From positions 1,164,501 to 1,228,500 of the forward strand of contig CP058414.1 in NCBI GenBank assembly GCA_013391845.1: a stretch of 64,000 bases of DNA. Direction: 5' to 3'. The notes beneath the pieces were generated by a model, which saw nothing but the letters and a program-made list of their open reading frames with translations, did no database searches and was not told the origin of the DNA. The translations under genes were made by a program, and so were the position numbers. How positions within the stretch are numbered: the first letter of the stretch is position 1; each line of letters starts with the position of its first letter. The stretch comes from Pseudoalteromonas shioyasakiensis (lineage in GTDB: Bacteria; Pseudomonadota; Gammaproteobacteria; Enterobacterales; Alteromonadaceae). This document shows positions 26,160 to 38,273 of this stretch, in pieces.

Positions 26160-26510
26160 ATGAAAACACCCTATATAAAAGCTCTTTTATTGCTTACATT
26201 CGGTTTATATTTAGTGGGTTGTTCCAATACCACTTTTTATCATAAATACATGATGAGAGGTCAGGTAGTAGAAAGTTCTGATAATCGAACTCTAATCTGT
26301 ATTGGTGCTAAGCATGGCGCAGAGGTTGGGCAAAAATACAGTGTTATTAGATTCCATGAAAGAATAGTATTGAGTGAAGGTGAAGATCCCTACACTATCG
26401 AAAAGGTAGGAACGGTACAAATTACTAAAATTGTGAATGATCATTTCGCAACTGTAAAGCTAGTGTCTGGTGACATTGCAGCGAAAGATATGGTGGAACT
26501 TGAAAACTAA
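26160..26510 (+). CDS. Putative lipoprotein
   Basis: A 116-residue protein with a lipobox (LYLVGC, Cys about residue 21) and a small beta-rich domain (MRGQVVESSDN, GAEVGQKYSVIRF, VGTVQITKIVNDHFATVKLV) resembling envelope proteins with a bacterial SH3-like or OB turn. Last gene of the copper ATPase operon, 50 bp after its neighbour, with GAGG upstream; the ATG at 26160 is preferred over the GTG at 26157. Function unknown. Confidence 0.7.
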   Translation: MKTPYIKALLLLTFGLYLVGCSNTTFYHKYMMRGQVVESSDNRTLICIGAKHGAEVGQKYSVIRFHERIVLSEGEDPYTIEKVGTVQITKIVNDHFATVKLVSGDIAAKDMVELEN

Positions 26511-26514
26511 TAAA

Positions 26515-26534
26515 GTGGTGGCGAAAGCCACCAC
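26515..26534. terminator. Stable hairpin at the end of the copper operon
   Basis: A perfect 8-bp stem GTGGTGGC / GCCACCAC with a GAAA tetraloop lies just after the lipoprotein stop. No run of T follows, so it may protect the transcript end rather than act as a classical terminator. Confidence 0.5.
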
Positions 26535-26726
26535 AAGAGCATAACAATAAAACTTAATGAAAAAACTTTAGTGTTATTTTGTACAACCTTTGAGATTGTT
26601 TGCTCAGTTCTGGTTATCTTGATGCCAGTACGACAGAAAAAATGTTACATATGAATTAGAAAGGTGTGGGCTGGCATCCTAGGTCTAATCTTAACAGTTA
26701 AGGGGCCGCCGAATAGAGCTATACCT

Positions 26727-27458
26727 TTACATCAGCAGCATAATCAATGCTCCCGCGATCATAAATAAGTTTTCAGATAGCGATACAAATCCAAGTGGCA
26801 CACTGCTATCGCCGCCTACACAGGCACACTTTAACTGGCGTTTGTCGATGTAAACGGCTTTGAAAACTGAAATTGCTCCAACTGTGCCGATAAACAATGA
26901 AAATGGTGCCACTGCGAGAGGCTGTAGTTGGGCAACCATACCAATACCTGCATATGCTTCAATGAAGGGATAAATATAACCATATCTTATCCATCTCATC
27001 GCTAGTAAATCATAAGTAATAAACGAATTTGTGAAACTGTATAGGTCTTTCAGTTTTTGCACCGCTAAGAGCGTCATTGAAAAAGCTATAAATAGCATCA
27101 GTGTTCTGATGGAGATAAATGAGCCGGAAGCAAAATGTTGAGACGCGACAGCAAGAAGTGCAGCTATCGAGAAAATGGCTACAACGGGCGTGTAGGTTGT
27201 GCCAGTTTGACCTGCTTCATCTTTACCAAAATACTCTCTTAAGTCATCGTATCCTCCGACACGCTTTCCTTCAATAAAGGTTTGTGGCGTAGTTTTGACA
27301 TCATGCTTAGCTTTGAAGTCATCAGCTTGTTGTCTTGACGTGAGCTTATGATCTTCTACATCATACCCTTGCCTCTCCAGCAAATCTTTCGACCTTAAAC
27401 CATAGGGGCAGATATGTTCGTCAGTGACCATTCTGTACAGGGTAGCTGTCTTAGTCAT
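26727..27458 (-). CDS. Glutaredoxin-MauE fusion membrane protein
   Basis: A 243-residue protein: an N-terminal glutaredoxin domain (active site HICPYG, cis-Pro motif KTTPQTFIEGKRVGGYDDL, about 1-80) fused to a four-helix MauE/DoxX-like membrane domain with a Cys pair in KCACVGG near residue 213. It probably moves reducing equivalents across or along the membrane. It is encoded 1 bp after the DUF305 gene on the minus strand, with AAAGGAG before its ATG, opposite to the copper operon. Confidence 0.82.
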   Translation of the reverse strand: MTKTATLYRMVTDEHICPYGLRSKDLLERQGYDVEDHKLTSRQQADDFKAKHDVKTTPQTFIEGKRVGGYDDLREYFGKDEAGQTGTTYTPVVAIFSIAALLAVASQHFASGSFISIRTLMLFIAFSMTLLAVQKLKDLYSFTNSFITYDLLAMRWIRYGYIYPFIEAYAGIGMVAQLQPLAVAPFSLFIGTVGAISVFKAVYIDKRQLKCACVGGDSSVPLGFVSLSENLFMIAGALIMLLM

Positions 27459-27459
27459 C

Positions 27460-27981
27460 TTAGTCTCCTTTGTTCAGTGTGCCTTCAAACTTTGGGAGCG
27501 GTCGTTGCTCAGCCTGAGCTTGTGAGCTGACCTTTCCATTTTCAGAAATATCTTTAATCAGCCATTCCATTTCTTTTATTTCTTTTCGTTGGGCTTTAAT
27601 AATACCATTTGCCAATTCACGCACGCGTACATCCTCCAAAGTTGAATGCTCACTAGTAAGAATAGCAATGGAGTGATGAGGAATCATCGCTTTCATGTAA
27701 GCAGTGTCAGAAATTGTGCTTTGAGAGCGAACAAGATAAAGACATATGGCAAACAGTATTGTCGCCAATAGAAAAATAGCCATGTTGAGCTTCTTGTTAC
27801 TGTACATGCCAAGCATAAAGGCCAGCATGATCATTGCCATACCTGCTCCCATATACAACGCCATATAGATACGCGTTTCACTAAACCATATATGTGATAC
27901 TGCGTAAGTGTTGAGATACATCATGACAAACATAGCAATGGTTGAGGTGATGATCATTGCAGCAAATCTTGAGTATTTCAT
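27460..27981 (-). CDS. DUF305 membrane protein
   Basis: A 173-residue protein with three or four N-terminal transmembrane helices and a C-terminal DUF305 region (MKAMIPHHSIAILTSEHS, then IIKAQRKEIKEMEWLI). DUF305 proteins are ferritin-like helical proteins often found beside copper genes; the MIPHHS and later helices may bind metal. First gene of the two-gene minus-strand operon, with AAGGA before its start. The upstream region to 28140 has no recognisable gene. Confidence 0.8.
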   Translation of the reverse strand: MKYSRFAAMIITSTIAMFVMMYLNTYAVSHIWFSETRIYMALYMGAGMAMIMLAFMLGMYSNKKLNMAIFLLATILFAICLYLVRSQSTISDTAYMKAMIPHHSIAILTSEHSTLEDVRVRELANGIIKAQRKEIKEMEWLIKDISENGKVSSQAQAEQRPLPKFEGTLNKGD

Positions 27982-28156
27982 AAGTAATCCTTACATTGAT
28001 AGTGTAAATATTTCCCACTGTTAGCCTATTATTCTCTACATGTGGTCATGTTCTCGAAAAAGTGCAAGTAATGAGCCAGTATCAATAAGAGTATTTGTAA
28101 TACGATTGACTCAATTTCAGCTTATATCTAAAGTTTAAGTTTTGAACTTATGATAG

Positions 28157-28285
28157 ACACAGGCTAAATTGGCTTTAGTTAACAATCTAATGGGAGAACT
28201 CAAAGCACTACAAGCTGAGCTTCAACAAATGGCAAGCTCGTGTACAAGTGAAGCGTGTGAAATAATTAAGTCACTTTATAGTTAG
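28157..28285 (+). pseudogene. C-terminal remnant of a Zn/Cd-type MerR gene
   Basis: The frame 28157-28285 encodes QAKLALVNNLMGELKALQ, then a Cys-containing tail ending EACEIIKSLYS. It closely matches the end of the intact MerR at 29304 (QLALVNKRMKELRALK, with EACGIIKSLDS). Only about 40 codons survive; upstream 28140-28156 has stops. A second copy of the same regulator once sat here, on the opposite strand to the intact one. Confidence 0.75.
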
Positions 28286-28311
28286 AATTGTCATTCATTT
28301 TCTATCCGTAG

Positions 28312-28413
28312 TGTACGAATTTCTATTTTTTATTACGTTCATGTACGAAATTTATTTAATATACTTTCGTTCATTTAATTGTTAAGGTGTGCGAAAGTTA
28401 CAGGTTTCGTATA
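28312..28413. promoter_or_regulatory. Probable resolution site (res) of the serine resolvase
   Basis: Just before the resolvase ATG (28415) lie repeated short motifs: TGTACGAAT (28312), TGTACGAAA (28342), the inverse TTTCGTTCA (28366), TGTGCGAAA (28388) and the inverse TTTCGTATA (28405). Paired inverted motifs upstream of a resolvase gene are typical of res subsites. The region also covers the promoter. Confidence 0.55.
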
Positions 28414-28414
28414 T

Positions 28415-28755
28415 ATGAAAGTTGGTTTTGCAAGAGTTTCAACTAAAGAACAAGATTTAAATGTTCAACTGTCCAAGTTGGACGCTCAGGGCTGTGAAAA
28501 AATATTCCAAGGCAAACAGTCTGGTGCTTCGATTCGAAATGAAGAAAAGCTTTAGGAACTCATCGACTTTATCAGGGAAGGTGATGAAGTTATTGTTACT
28601 CGCCTCGACCGTTTGGGACGGTCGTTAAAATCTATTCTTGAGGCAATTGAAAGCATCCATAAGAAAGGTGCTTGTTTGAATATTATCGACGGCTCTCTCA
28701 ATACCAAAAATGATAATCCGTTTGCCACTGCCATGATCAACCTATGTGGAGTATT
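28415..28755 (+). pseudogene. Serine resolvase, N-terminal part (nonsense codon; split by nested element)
   Basis: Encodes the catalytic domain of a Tn3/Hin-type serine recombinase: VGFARVSTKEQDLNVQL (catalytic Ser in RVST) and TRLDRLGRSLKS. Codon 47 is TAG (28553-28555) where relatives usually have a sense codon, consistent with a CAG to TAG change. The gene is then interrupted after ...LCGV by a 9.98-kb insertion and resumes at 38740. Joined across the TATT duplication (GTA TTC GCT), it is a 190-codon frame, normal for a resolvase. It is inactive as it stands. Confidence 0.9.
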
Positions 28756-28787
28756 TGTGACTGTGCATAATGATTGAGATTGATCTC
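28756..28787. repeat. Left terminal inverted repeat of the nested unit
   Basis: Begins TGTGACTGTGCATAATG and continues with TTGAGATT and TCTCAT. The right end (38703-38735), read inverted, begins TGTGGCTACGCATAATG and has the same TTGAGATT and TCTCAT blocks. It is flanked outside by TATT. Confidence 0.8.
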
Positions 28788-28896
28788 ATTTTAGACTGAA
28801 AGGTTTTAAAGGGATGCCGCCAATCTCTCTTTTTATGAAAGTATGATTTTTTAATCATAATATCTGAGACTCAATCAGTTATATTACGATAATTTG

Positions 28897-29043
28897 ATGC
28901 TATTTGCTAACGGCAGCTCCTCCGACATTGCGAACATTAGCATCAATGAATACCTTATGACTTCACTTAGCCAAAAGCGGAAGTTAGCTTTTGAGTTATT
29001 AACGAAAATTCAGAGTGTAAAGCAGACGTTGAAGAGTCAATAA
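28897..29043 (+). CDS. Possible 48-aa remnant ORF
   Basis: A 48-codon frame whose C-terminus (MTSLSQKRKLAFELLTKIQS) looks protein-like and helical, without a clear ribosome site. It may be a decayed remnant of a gene once linked to the nested element end. Not recognised. The rest of 28788-29098 shows nothing. Confidence 0.2.
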   Translation: MLFANGSSSDIANISINEYLMTSLSQKRKLAFELLTKIQSVKQTLKSQ

Positions 29044-29098
29044 TAAACTTCAATTTAAACACTCTAGTGCATTAACGGCTGCAACTAATTTTGTCGTT

Positions 29099-29262
29099 CT
29101 AGAATTGGCGGAATTTTGCTGTTCCATATGAGAAGTAAACACACCAGTCACCATTCAATAGTTTGGCAAAACCTTGTGTGACTCATACTTGTGATACCGC
29201 TGACATGAATTTGTCAGCATTTCTTCCGTTTTTATCTGTCCACATTTAGGACATGCAATAGT
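29099..29262 (-). pseudogene. Decayed GDCCVxC-type cysteine-rich protein gene
   Basis: On the minus strand a frame reads ACPKCGQIKTEEMLTNSCQ and, after a frameshift, GDWCVYFSYGTAKFRQF then a stop. This aligns with the intact protein at 44305 (CPECGFSKVETMPTNACQ and GDCCVYCSYGTVKC). Several Cys codons are lost and the frame is broken. It lies downstream of the intact Zn/Cd MerR gene on the same strand. Confidence 0.75.
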
Positions 29263-29303
29263 CGATTAATGTTCTATATTCTGCCCGTATGCCTCTAACA
29301 GAG

Positions 29304-29693
29304 TTAACTATCTAGTGACTTAATGATCCCGCATGCTTCAATAGTATTGTTCGAACCACAAGCACTAGCCATCTGTTGTAATTCAGCTTTAAGCGCCCTT
29401 AATTCTTTCATGCGTTTATTCACTAGTGCAAGTTGCTGATCAATTAATGCATTAACGCTAGAGCAGCTTTCTTCTGGCTTATTTTTTAATTCGATAAGAC
29501 GTTTAATATCATTGAGTGATATATCTAGGCTGCGACAATGTTTTACGAACTCCAATTGTTTAAGTGCTTTACTATCATACAGCCTGAAATTACCTTCTGA
29601 ACGGTTTGGATTTAACAGTAATCCTTCTCTTTCATAATATCTAATTGTTTGTATAGAACAGCCCGATTTTTTAGACAATTCGCCTATTTTCAT
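29304..29693 (-). CDS. MerR-family Zn/Cd/Pb-type regulator (CadR/ZntR-like)
   Basis: A 129-residue regulator with the MerR helix-turn-helix (MKIGELSKKSGC, IQTIRYYEREGLL), a dimerisation helix and metal-site cysteines: ESCSSVNALID (about 77), SACGSNN and EACGIIK at the end, as in CadR/PbrR. The ATG at 29693 begins the conserved N-terminus; the longer frame to 29822 adds only sequence overlapping the divergent gene. It is divergent from the transglutaminase-czcD operon, and the operator at 29713-29735 lies between. It likely also controls the promoter at 38243. Confidence 0.88.
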   Translation of the reverse strand: MKIGELSKKSGCSIQTIRYYEREGLLLNPNRSEGNFRLYDSKALKQLEFVKHCRSLDISLNDIKRLIELKNKPEESCSSVNALIDQQLALVNKRMKELRALKAELQQMASACGSNNTIEACGIIKSLDS

Positions 29694-29710
29694 CAATTTC
29701 CCCCAGACAT

Positions 29711-29743
29711 TTGATTCTATAGTTACTATAGAGTCTGTAGTAT
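29711..29743 (+). promoter_or_regulatory. Zn/Cd-type MerR operator and promoter (czcD operon)
   Basis: TTGATT (29711-29716) and a -10 around 29737-29743 (GTAGTAT) are separated by about 20-21 bp. The dyad GATTCTATAGT-T-ACTATAGAGTC (29713-29735) matches the CTATAGT...ACTATAG core of CadR/PbrR operators and is shared with the promoter at 38243. Confidence 0.8.
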
Positions 29744-29772
29744 AAGTATGCAACGAAAAGGATATATAAAAA

Positions 29773-30504
29773 ATGACCGAGAAATATTTAAACAATACGA
29801 ATATCGTTAATTTTGAACACAAAGATATCCAATCCCTGATCGATCAGCGAGGATGGCAAAGCTTAGACGATTTCAACAAAATTGGAGCAGCATACCAATT
29901 TGTGAAAGATGAAATAATGTTTGGCTATAACAAGAGTGATGATATAGCAGCAAGCGATGTACTAGCAGATGGTTATGGGCAATGTAATACTAAGGGTAAT
30001 CTGTTAATGGCGCTATTGCGTGGACTAGGTATCCAGTGTCGTTTCCATGGTTTTACCATTGATCAGCAATTACAAAAAGGGGCTATACCTAGCTATGTAT
30101 TTTGGTTAGCACCTAAATACATCATTCATAGTTGGGTAGAAGTTTATTTCGATGGACGCTGGATAAACTTAGAGGGCTTTATATTGGATGAGCAATACTT
30201 AAGCTCACTACAGCAGAAATTTAGCCAAGCAAAAGATGACTTTTGTGTCTATGGTGTTGCAACAAAGTGTTTCTCTTCACCAAACACAAATTGGTGCGGC
30301 CAAGATACCTATATTCAAAAAGAAGGTATTCATGACGACTTTGGGCTTTATGATTCCCCTGATGAGTTTTATCTTGAAAAGGGTACTAATTTGTCGGGAG
30401 TAAAACGTTGGATGTATCAAGGTGTGATTCGCCATTTGATTAATATGAATGTATCAAAAATTAGAAATACAAAAGCACTGGAGGTACAAAATGCACAACC
30501 ATAG
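29773..30504 (+). CDS. Transglutaminase-like cysteine protease-fold protein
   Basis: A 243-residue cytoplasmic protein with the transglutaminase-core triad arranged as expected: Cys in YGQCNTKGNLLMALLRGLG (about residue 74), His in IIHSWVEVYFDGRWINLEG (about 120) and a following Asp. No signal peptide. It is the first gene behind the Zn/Cd operator and overlaps the czcD start. Substrate unknown; a peptidase or amidase role on a metal-binding thiol or peptide is conceivable, but this is speculation. Confidence 0.8.
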   Translation: MTEKYLNNTNIVNFEHKDIQSLIDQRGWQSLDDFNKIGAAYQFVKDEIMFGYNKSDDIAASDVLADGYGQCNTKGNLLMALLRGLGIQCRFHGFTIDQQLQKGAIPSYVFWLAPKYIIHSWVEVYFDGRWINLEGFILDEQYLSSLQQKFSQAKDDFCVYGVATKCFSSPNTNWCGQDTYIQKEGIHDDFGLYDSPDEFYLEKGTNLSGVKRWMYQGVIRHLINMNVSKIRNTKALEVQNAQP

Positions 30505-31378
30505 TCACAGTCATCAGCATTCTAAAGATGATCGTATTGGTTGGGCATTTTTTCTGAATGTGACATTTACTATTATCGAATTTATAGGTGGTTGGCTCAC
30601 TAACAGTACTGCGATAATGGCAGATGCAGTTCACGATCTTGGTGATAGTCTTTCAATAGGTTTTGCGTGGATTTTAAGTCGTTTTTCAGATAAAGAAGCA
30701 TCAGATAAGTTTAGTTATGGTTATCGTAGACTTACTCTCTTTGGCGCATTGATAAACAGTATTGTTTTAATCATTGGCTCAATTTGGATTTTATTTGAAG
30801 CAATTCCAAGGCTGTCCAATCCTGAAATGCCTGTAGTCGAGGGGATGTTAGGGCTAGCGATACTCGGCGTTGCCGTTAACGGATATGCGGTATTAAAATT
30901 AAAAGCGGGTGAAACATTAAATGAGAAAGTGCTGACATGGCACCTTCTTGAAGATGTACTTGGATGGGTTGCCGTTCTTATAGTCTCTATCGTACTGTTG
31001 TTCGCTGAACTGCCGATATTAGATCCCCTTTTATCAATAGGGTTCACGCTGTTCATCTTGTTTAATGTTTTCAAAAACCTGAAATCAACACTCGTTTTAT
31101 TTCTTCAAGCTGCACCCGATAAAGAGACTCAAAAGCGTATTAAACTATCACTAATGGAATTTCCTGAAGTTAATGGTATCCACCACATGCACTTTTGGTC
31201 ACTAGATGGTGAAAGTCACGTTTTAACAGCGCACCTTGAGCTGAGTGACAACTTTGACGTTAAAGAATTAATTAGGCTTAAACAAGAAGTTGCAGCTAAA
31301 TTATCTTCCTATCATTTATCGCATACAACGATAGAGTTTGAGTTTTTAAATGAAAATTGTCGGGATGAAGCGCAGTAA
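30491..31378 (+). CDS. czcD: Cation diffusion facilitator CzcD
   Basis: A 295-residue Zn/Cd/Co exporter with a His-rich N-terminus (MHNHSHSHQHSKDD), six transmembrane helices and the ADAVHDLGDS metal site (HxxxD of Zn/Cd CDF proteins), then a cytoplasmic domain with HHMHFWSLDGESHVLTAHLEL. The ATG at 30491 has GGAGG just upstream and overlaps the transglutaminase gene end, so the two are coupled. Exports cytoplasmic Zn, Cd or Co in exchange for protons. Confidence 0.93.
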   Translation: MHNHSHSHQHSKDDRIGWAFFLNVTFTIIEFIGGWLTNSTAIMADAVHDLGDSLSIGFAWILSRFSDKEASDKFSYGYRRLTLFGALINSIVLIIGSIWILFEAIPRLSNPEMPVVEGMLGLAILGVAVNGYAVLKLKAGETLNEKVLTWHLLEDVLGWVAVLIVSIVLLFAELPILDPLLSIGFTLFILFNVFKNLKSTLVLFLQAAPDKETQKRIKLSLMEFPEVNGIHHMHFWSLDGESHVLTAHLELSDNFDVKELIRLKQEVAAKLSSYHLSHTTIEFEFLNENCRDEAQ

Positions 31379-31410
31379 GCTTTATCAATAAAATGTTGGG
31401 CATACAATAT

Positions 31411-31456
31411 AAAAAGCAGCTTAATTAGGCATAACCTATTAATTAAGCTGCTTTTT
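31411..31456. terminator. Bidirectional terminator between czcD and czcA
   Basis: AAAAAGCAGCTTAATTAGG pairs with the inverse CCTATTAATTAAGCTGCTTTTT (31411-31429 and 31435-31456), giving a long stem with T-runs on both strands. It separates convergent czcD (plus) and czcA (minus). Confidence 0.88.
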
Positions 31457-31476
31457 GGGCTTTAAATTTCGTCAGA

Positions 31477-35497
<4,021 letters not shown>

Positions 35498-35568
35498 TTT
35501 TAATTCCTAAACGATTCAGTTAATAACTGAATCAATAAATTGTTATTAAGCTTAAAGTGATGCTTTTT

Positions 35569-36861
35569 TTAGAGTGACAGCGCTTCGTTTGTTAGTTTTT
35601 CTATCTCTGCGCCATAAATTAGGGCAGCAGATGCCGCATCAATGAGGGTTCGCCGAGCATTTAACAGCTCTTGTCTAGCCGATACATAATCAAGATATCC
35701 ATATCGACCTTTTTGATAGGCGTCTTGAGTATCTTCCAGTGCATCTTCAAGCATTGGGATAACCGACTGCTTTAATGAATTAGCTGTTAATATGGCTTGT
35801 TTTCTATTGGAGTATGCTCGTAGTAAGTGATTTCTAAACCTCAACTTAGTCGCCTCTTTCTCTATGGCAACTTGGTCACGCTCTGCTAGCGCACTAGCGA
35901 TTGCACCAGAATTTCGCTTTTCAGCAAACAAAGGTAAGCTAAAGCCAGCGACCAGTGCCGTATCATTGGCTTCTTGAGAGCGCCTAACACCAACAGACCA
36001 TTTGATATTGGCCGTTGACTCTGTTTTAGCTAACTGTATTTCAGCCTCTTTTAGTCGCTGTTCACTTGCATAGATTTGAATAGCAGGGTTCTTCTCTAAC
36101 TTCGCAAAAAGGCTGTTAAAGTCACTATCATTGCCAAACTGAAAAAGATCCCCTTGTACTTCAGAGAAGGTTACAGAGTTTTCCCCCCAGTAGGCTGCTA
36201 ATGAGAGCTTCAAATATTCCAAGCGCTTTTGTTCAGATTGAAGGGTGAGGTTAGCCTGAGCAATAACTGCTTTTGAGCGTTTCACTTCAGCCTCAGGAGT
36301 AGCACCTGCGCGGTTACGCTGAGATACAATCTCTAACGTTTCTTGTGCTAAGCTCAAAGCATTTTCTGCCAATATAACTCTTTGTTGGGCTGCAAGTACT
36401 TCCACGTACTTCTCAGTGACTTGAGCCATTAAATTAAGCGCAGAGACTTCTTTCTCAGCATTGAGTAGTGCTCTTGATTTTGAAACAAGTCCAATCCGCG
36501 CTGAGCGTTTATCTCCCATTTCGATAACCGAAGATAGAGCGACTGTTAATTCAGCACTGTCGAATGCATTAAATTCACCTGAGCCTGCAAAGTTCTCAGC
36601 TTCAACTTCTAGTTCATAAGCAGGATTTAAACTTGCTGTTTGTTCTTGTCCTGTTAATGCGGTTTGTTTGAAATCAAATATTTTGAGTTCAGGATTTTGT
36701 TTAAGCGTCCACTGAATTGCCTCTTGAAGATTTAACTGCTTTTCAAAGGCATAAACATTAAATGTAAAAAGTGACAACGCGAGAAACGCGATATATTTAA
36801 GCCGAGGTGTTACACACCTCAAAATTGCTATCTTGCGATGCACACAGGTATTAAGTGCCAT
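35569..36861 (-). CDS. czcC: Outer membrane efflux protein CzcC
   Basis: A TolC-family channel of 430 residues. The N-terminal segment ends in a hydrophobic signal (FLALSLFTFNVYA), then NLQEAIQWTLKQNPEL, the usual first helix. Coiled-coil helices follow. An internal start after residue 20 would still keep a signal peptide, so the exact start is uncertain. Completes the CzcCBA pump. Confidence 0.88.
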   Translation of the reverse strand: MALNTCVHRKIAILRCVTPRLKYIAFLALSLFTFNVYAFEKQLNLQEAIQWTLKQNPELKIFDFKQTALTGQEQTASLNPAYELEVEAENFAGSGEFNAFDSAELTVALSSVIEMGDKRSARIGLVSKSRALLNAEKEVSALNLMAQVTEKYVEVLAAQQRVILAENALSLAQETLEIVSQRNRAGATPEAEVKRSKAVIAQANLTLQSEQKRLEYLKLSLAAYWGENSVTFSEVQGDLFQFGNDSDFNSLFAKLEKNPAIQIYASEQRLKEAEIQLAKTESTANIKWSVGVRRSQEANDTALVAGFSLPLFAEKRNSGAIASALAERDQVAIEKEATKLRFRNHLLRAYSNRKQAILTANSLKQSVIPMLEDALEDTQDAYQKGRYGYLDYVSARQELLNARRTLIDAASAALIYGAEIEKLTNEALSL

Positions 36862-36933
36862 GTATACTTTCCTATAAATTTATATGTTTTTTTCGGTCAT
36901 TAACATTTGACCTTTCATAATTTTCTATAAAAT

Positions 36934-37305
36934 TTAGGCGTATTTAGGTGGGCGGAATGGCACCGAGATATAGCCTTTTAGCTCAGGAGAAACTAAGGCG
37001 TAGGTAAGGAAATATTCTATTGCTTGGAAAATGTTACAGGAAGAATCAGCATTTAAAAATAAGTGACAACAGCAACAAAAATTACAATTATCAATTGAAG
37101 AGTTGCTATTATTCACCTCAAGCATATTGGAGTCTTCTGGAGCTTTTAGCGGGGTAATAGACTTAGTTAGTGATGAACTAAAAGAACTTTCACTTAAGTT
37201 TATTTCAAGCTCTTCTAGCGAAAAAAACACAGACTGCACCGCGATTAAAATCATTATCACGTATGATATATTTGATTTGATATACGATGAGTGCATTATT
37301 TTCAT
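36934..37305 (-). CDS. CzcI-like small secreted protein
   Basis: A 123-residue protein with an N-terminal hydrophobic segment, a Ser/Asn-rich middle, the cluster NCNFCCCCHLF and the C-terminus ISVPFRPPKYA. It precedes czcCBA, the place of CzcI in Cupriavidus, and resembles the proteins at 5518 and 20473 in size and in the RPP end. Periplasmic metal binding or modulation of the pump is inferred. Confidence 0.6.
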   Translation of the reverse strand: MKIMHSSYIKSNISYVIMILIAVQSVFFSLEELEINLSESSFSSSLTKSITPLKAPEDSNMLEVNNSNSSIDNCNFCCCCHLFLNADSSCNIFQAIEYFLTYALVSPELKGYISVPFRPPKYA

Positions 37306-37313
37306 TTCTCTGC

Positions 37314-38213
37314 TTAATACTTTAGCTGTAAGATGCGGCGAGCACCGTTTAAAACGACAAGAGCAATTATCAAACCAATCACTAAATCTGGATAACGACT
37401 GCTTGTTGCTGTAACTAATAAGCCAGCTAAAATTACACCAACGTTTGCGATAACGTCATTTGCGGAAAAAATCCAACTCGCTTTCATATGAGCGCCGTCT
37501 TCTTTGTTGCCAAATATCAAAAACAGACAAGCAACGTTAGCGATTAGTGCTATTCCACCAAATATCATCATTAAAGAAGAGATCGGTTCACTACCGTAAA
37601 CAAAGCGTCTTACGACTTCGCTCAAAGCACCTAGCGCTAGAATAACTTGAAGCACACCAGATATATGTGCTGCTCTAAGTTTCATGCTAATACTTTTACC
37701 TACGGCATAAATAGCTAAACCATACACAGCAGCATCAGCAAACATATCTAATGAGTCTGCAATTAGGCCAGCAGACTGTGCAATAATCCCAGCAATTACT
37801 TCTATAAAAAACATGACTCCATTAATGGCTAACAACCATTTTAGGGTTGATGCTTCTTTCATCTCATTTTTTTGGGCTAAGTCTTTTGCTTTTGCAGCTT
37901 CTGTACTGCAACTTTGTTTAGTTGACTCTAACTCTGCACCGAGTTTAAGTTGTTGTAACTTTTTTGTTATCTCATCTAAATTTTCATCATGAAAAACTTT
38001 GACTAAGCGATTAGGAATATCAAACTGCAATCCAACTGAAGGCTGAATTGAGTCAAGTGCTAATCTGATCAATCTCTCTTCTGAAGGACAGTCCATTTGA
38101 GGCACTTTATATGTACTGACAAACGCGCCACTATAGTTATCTAATTGTGTATCAATTTTTACGTCTTCGTTGGTAGGAGATGATTGACACTGACCACTAC
38201 ATTTTTCTGACAT
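37314..38213 (-). CDS. Cation diffusion facilitator with N-terminal HMA-like domain
   Basis: A 299-residue protein. Residues 1-105 hold a Cys tail (EKCSGQCQSS) and a ferredoxin-like domain with VPQMDCPSEER; the rest is a short CDF transporter with ADSLDMFADAAVY (DxxxD metal site rather than HxxxD) and no cytoplasmic C-terminal domain. The second ATG (38213, MSEKCSG) is taken as start; the frame is open three codons further. First gene of the minus-strand operon with czcI, czcC, czcB and czcA, right after the MerR-type promoter at 38243. Probably a cytoplasmic Zn/Cd/Co exporter. Confidence 0.85.
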   Translation of the reverse strand: MSEKCSGQCQSSPTNEDVKIDTQLDNYSGAFVSTYKVPQMDCPSEERLIRLALDSIQPSVGLQFDIPNRLVKVFHDENLDEITKKLQQLKLGAELESTKQSCSTEAAKAKDLAQKNEMKEASTLKWLLAINGVMFFIEVIAGIIAQSAGLIADSLDMFADAAVYGLAIYAVGKSISMKLRAAHISGVLQVILALGALSEVVRRFVYGSEPISSLMMIFGGIALIANVACLFLIFGNKEDGAHMKASWIFSANDVIANVGVILAGLLVTATSSRYPDLVIGLIIALVVLNGARRILQLKY

Positions 38214-38242
38214 ATTTAACATTCCGAAACAATATTAAAATA

Positions 38243-38273
38243 AGTATAAAATCTATAGTGGCTATAGAGTCAA
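38243..38273 (-). promoter_or_regulatory. Zn/Cd-type MerR promoter of the CDF-czcICBA operon
   Basis: Read on the minus strand: TTGACT, a 19-bp spacer, TATACT. The spacer holds the CTATAG-CCA-CTATAG dyad, matching the operator at 29713-29735. The 19-bp spacing is diagnostic for MerR activation, so the regulator at 29304 should control it although it is 8.5 kb away. Confidence 0.85.
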
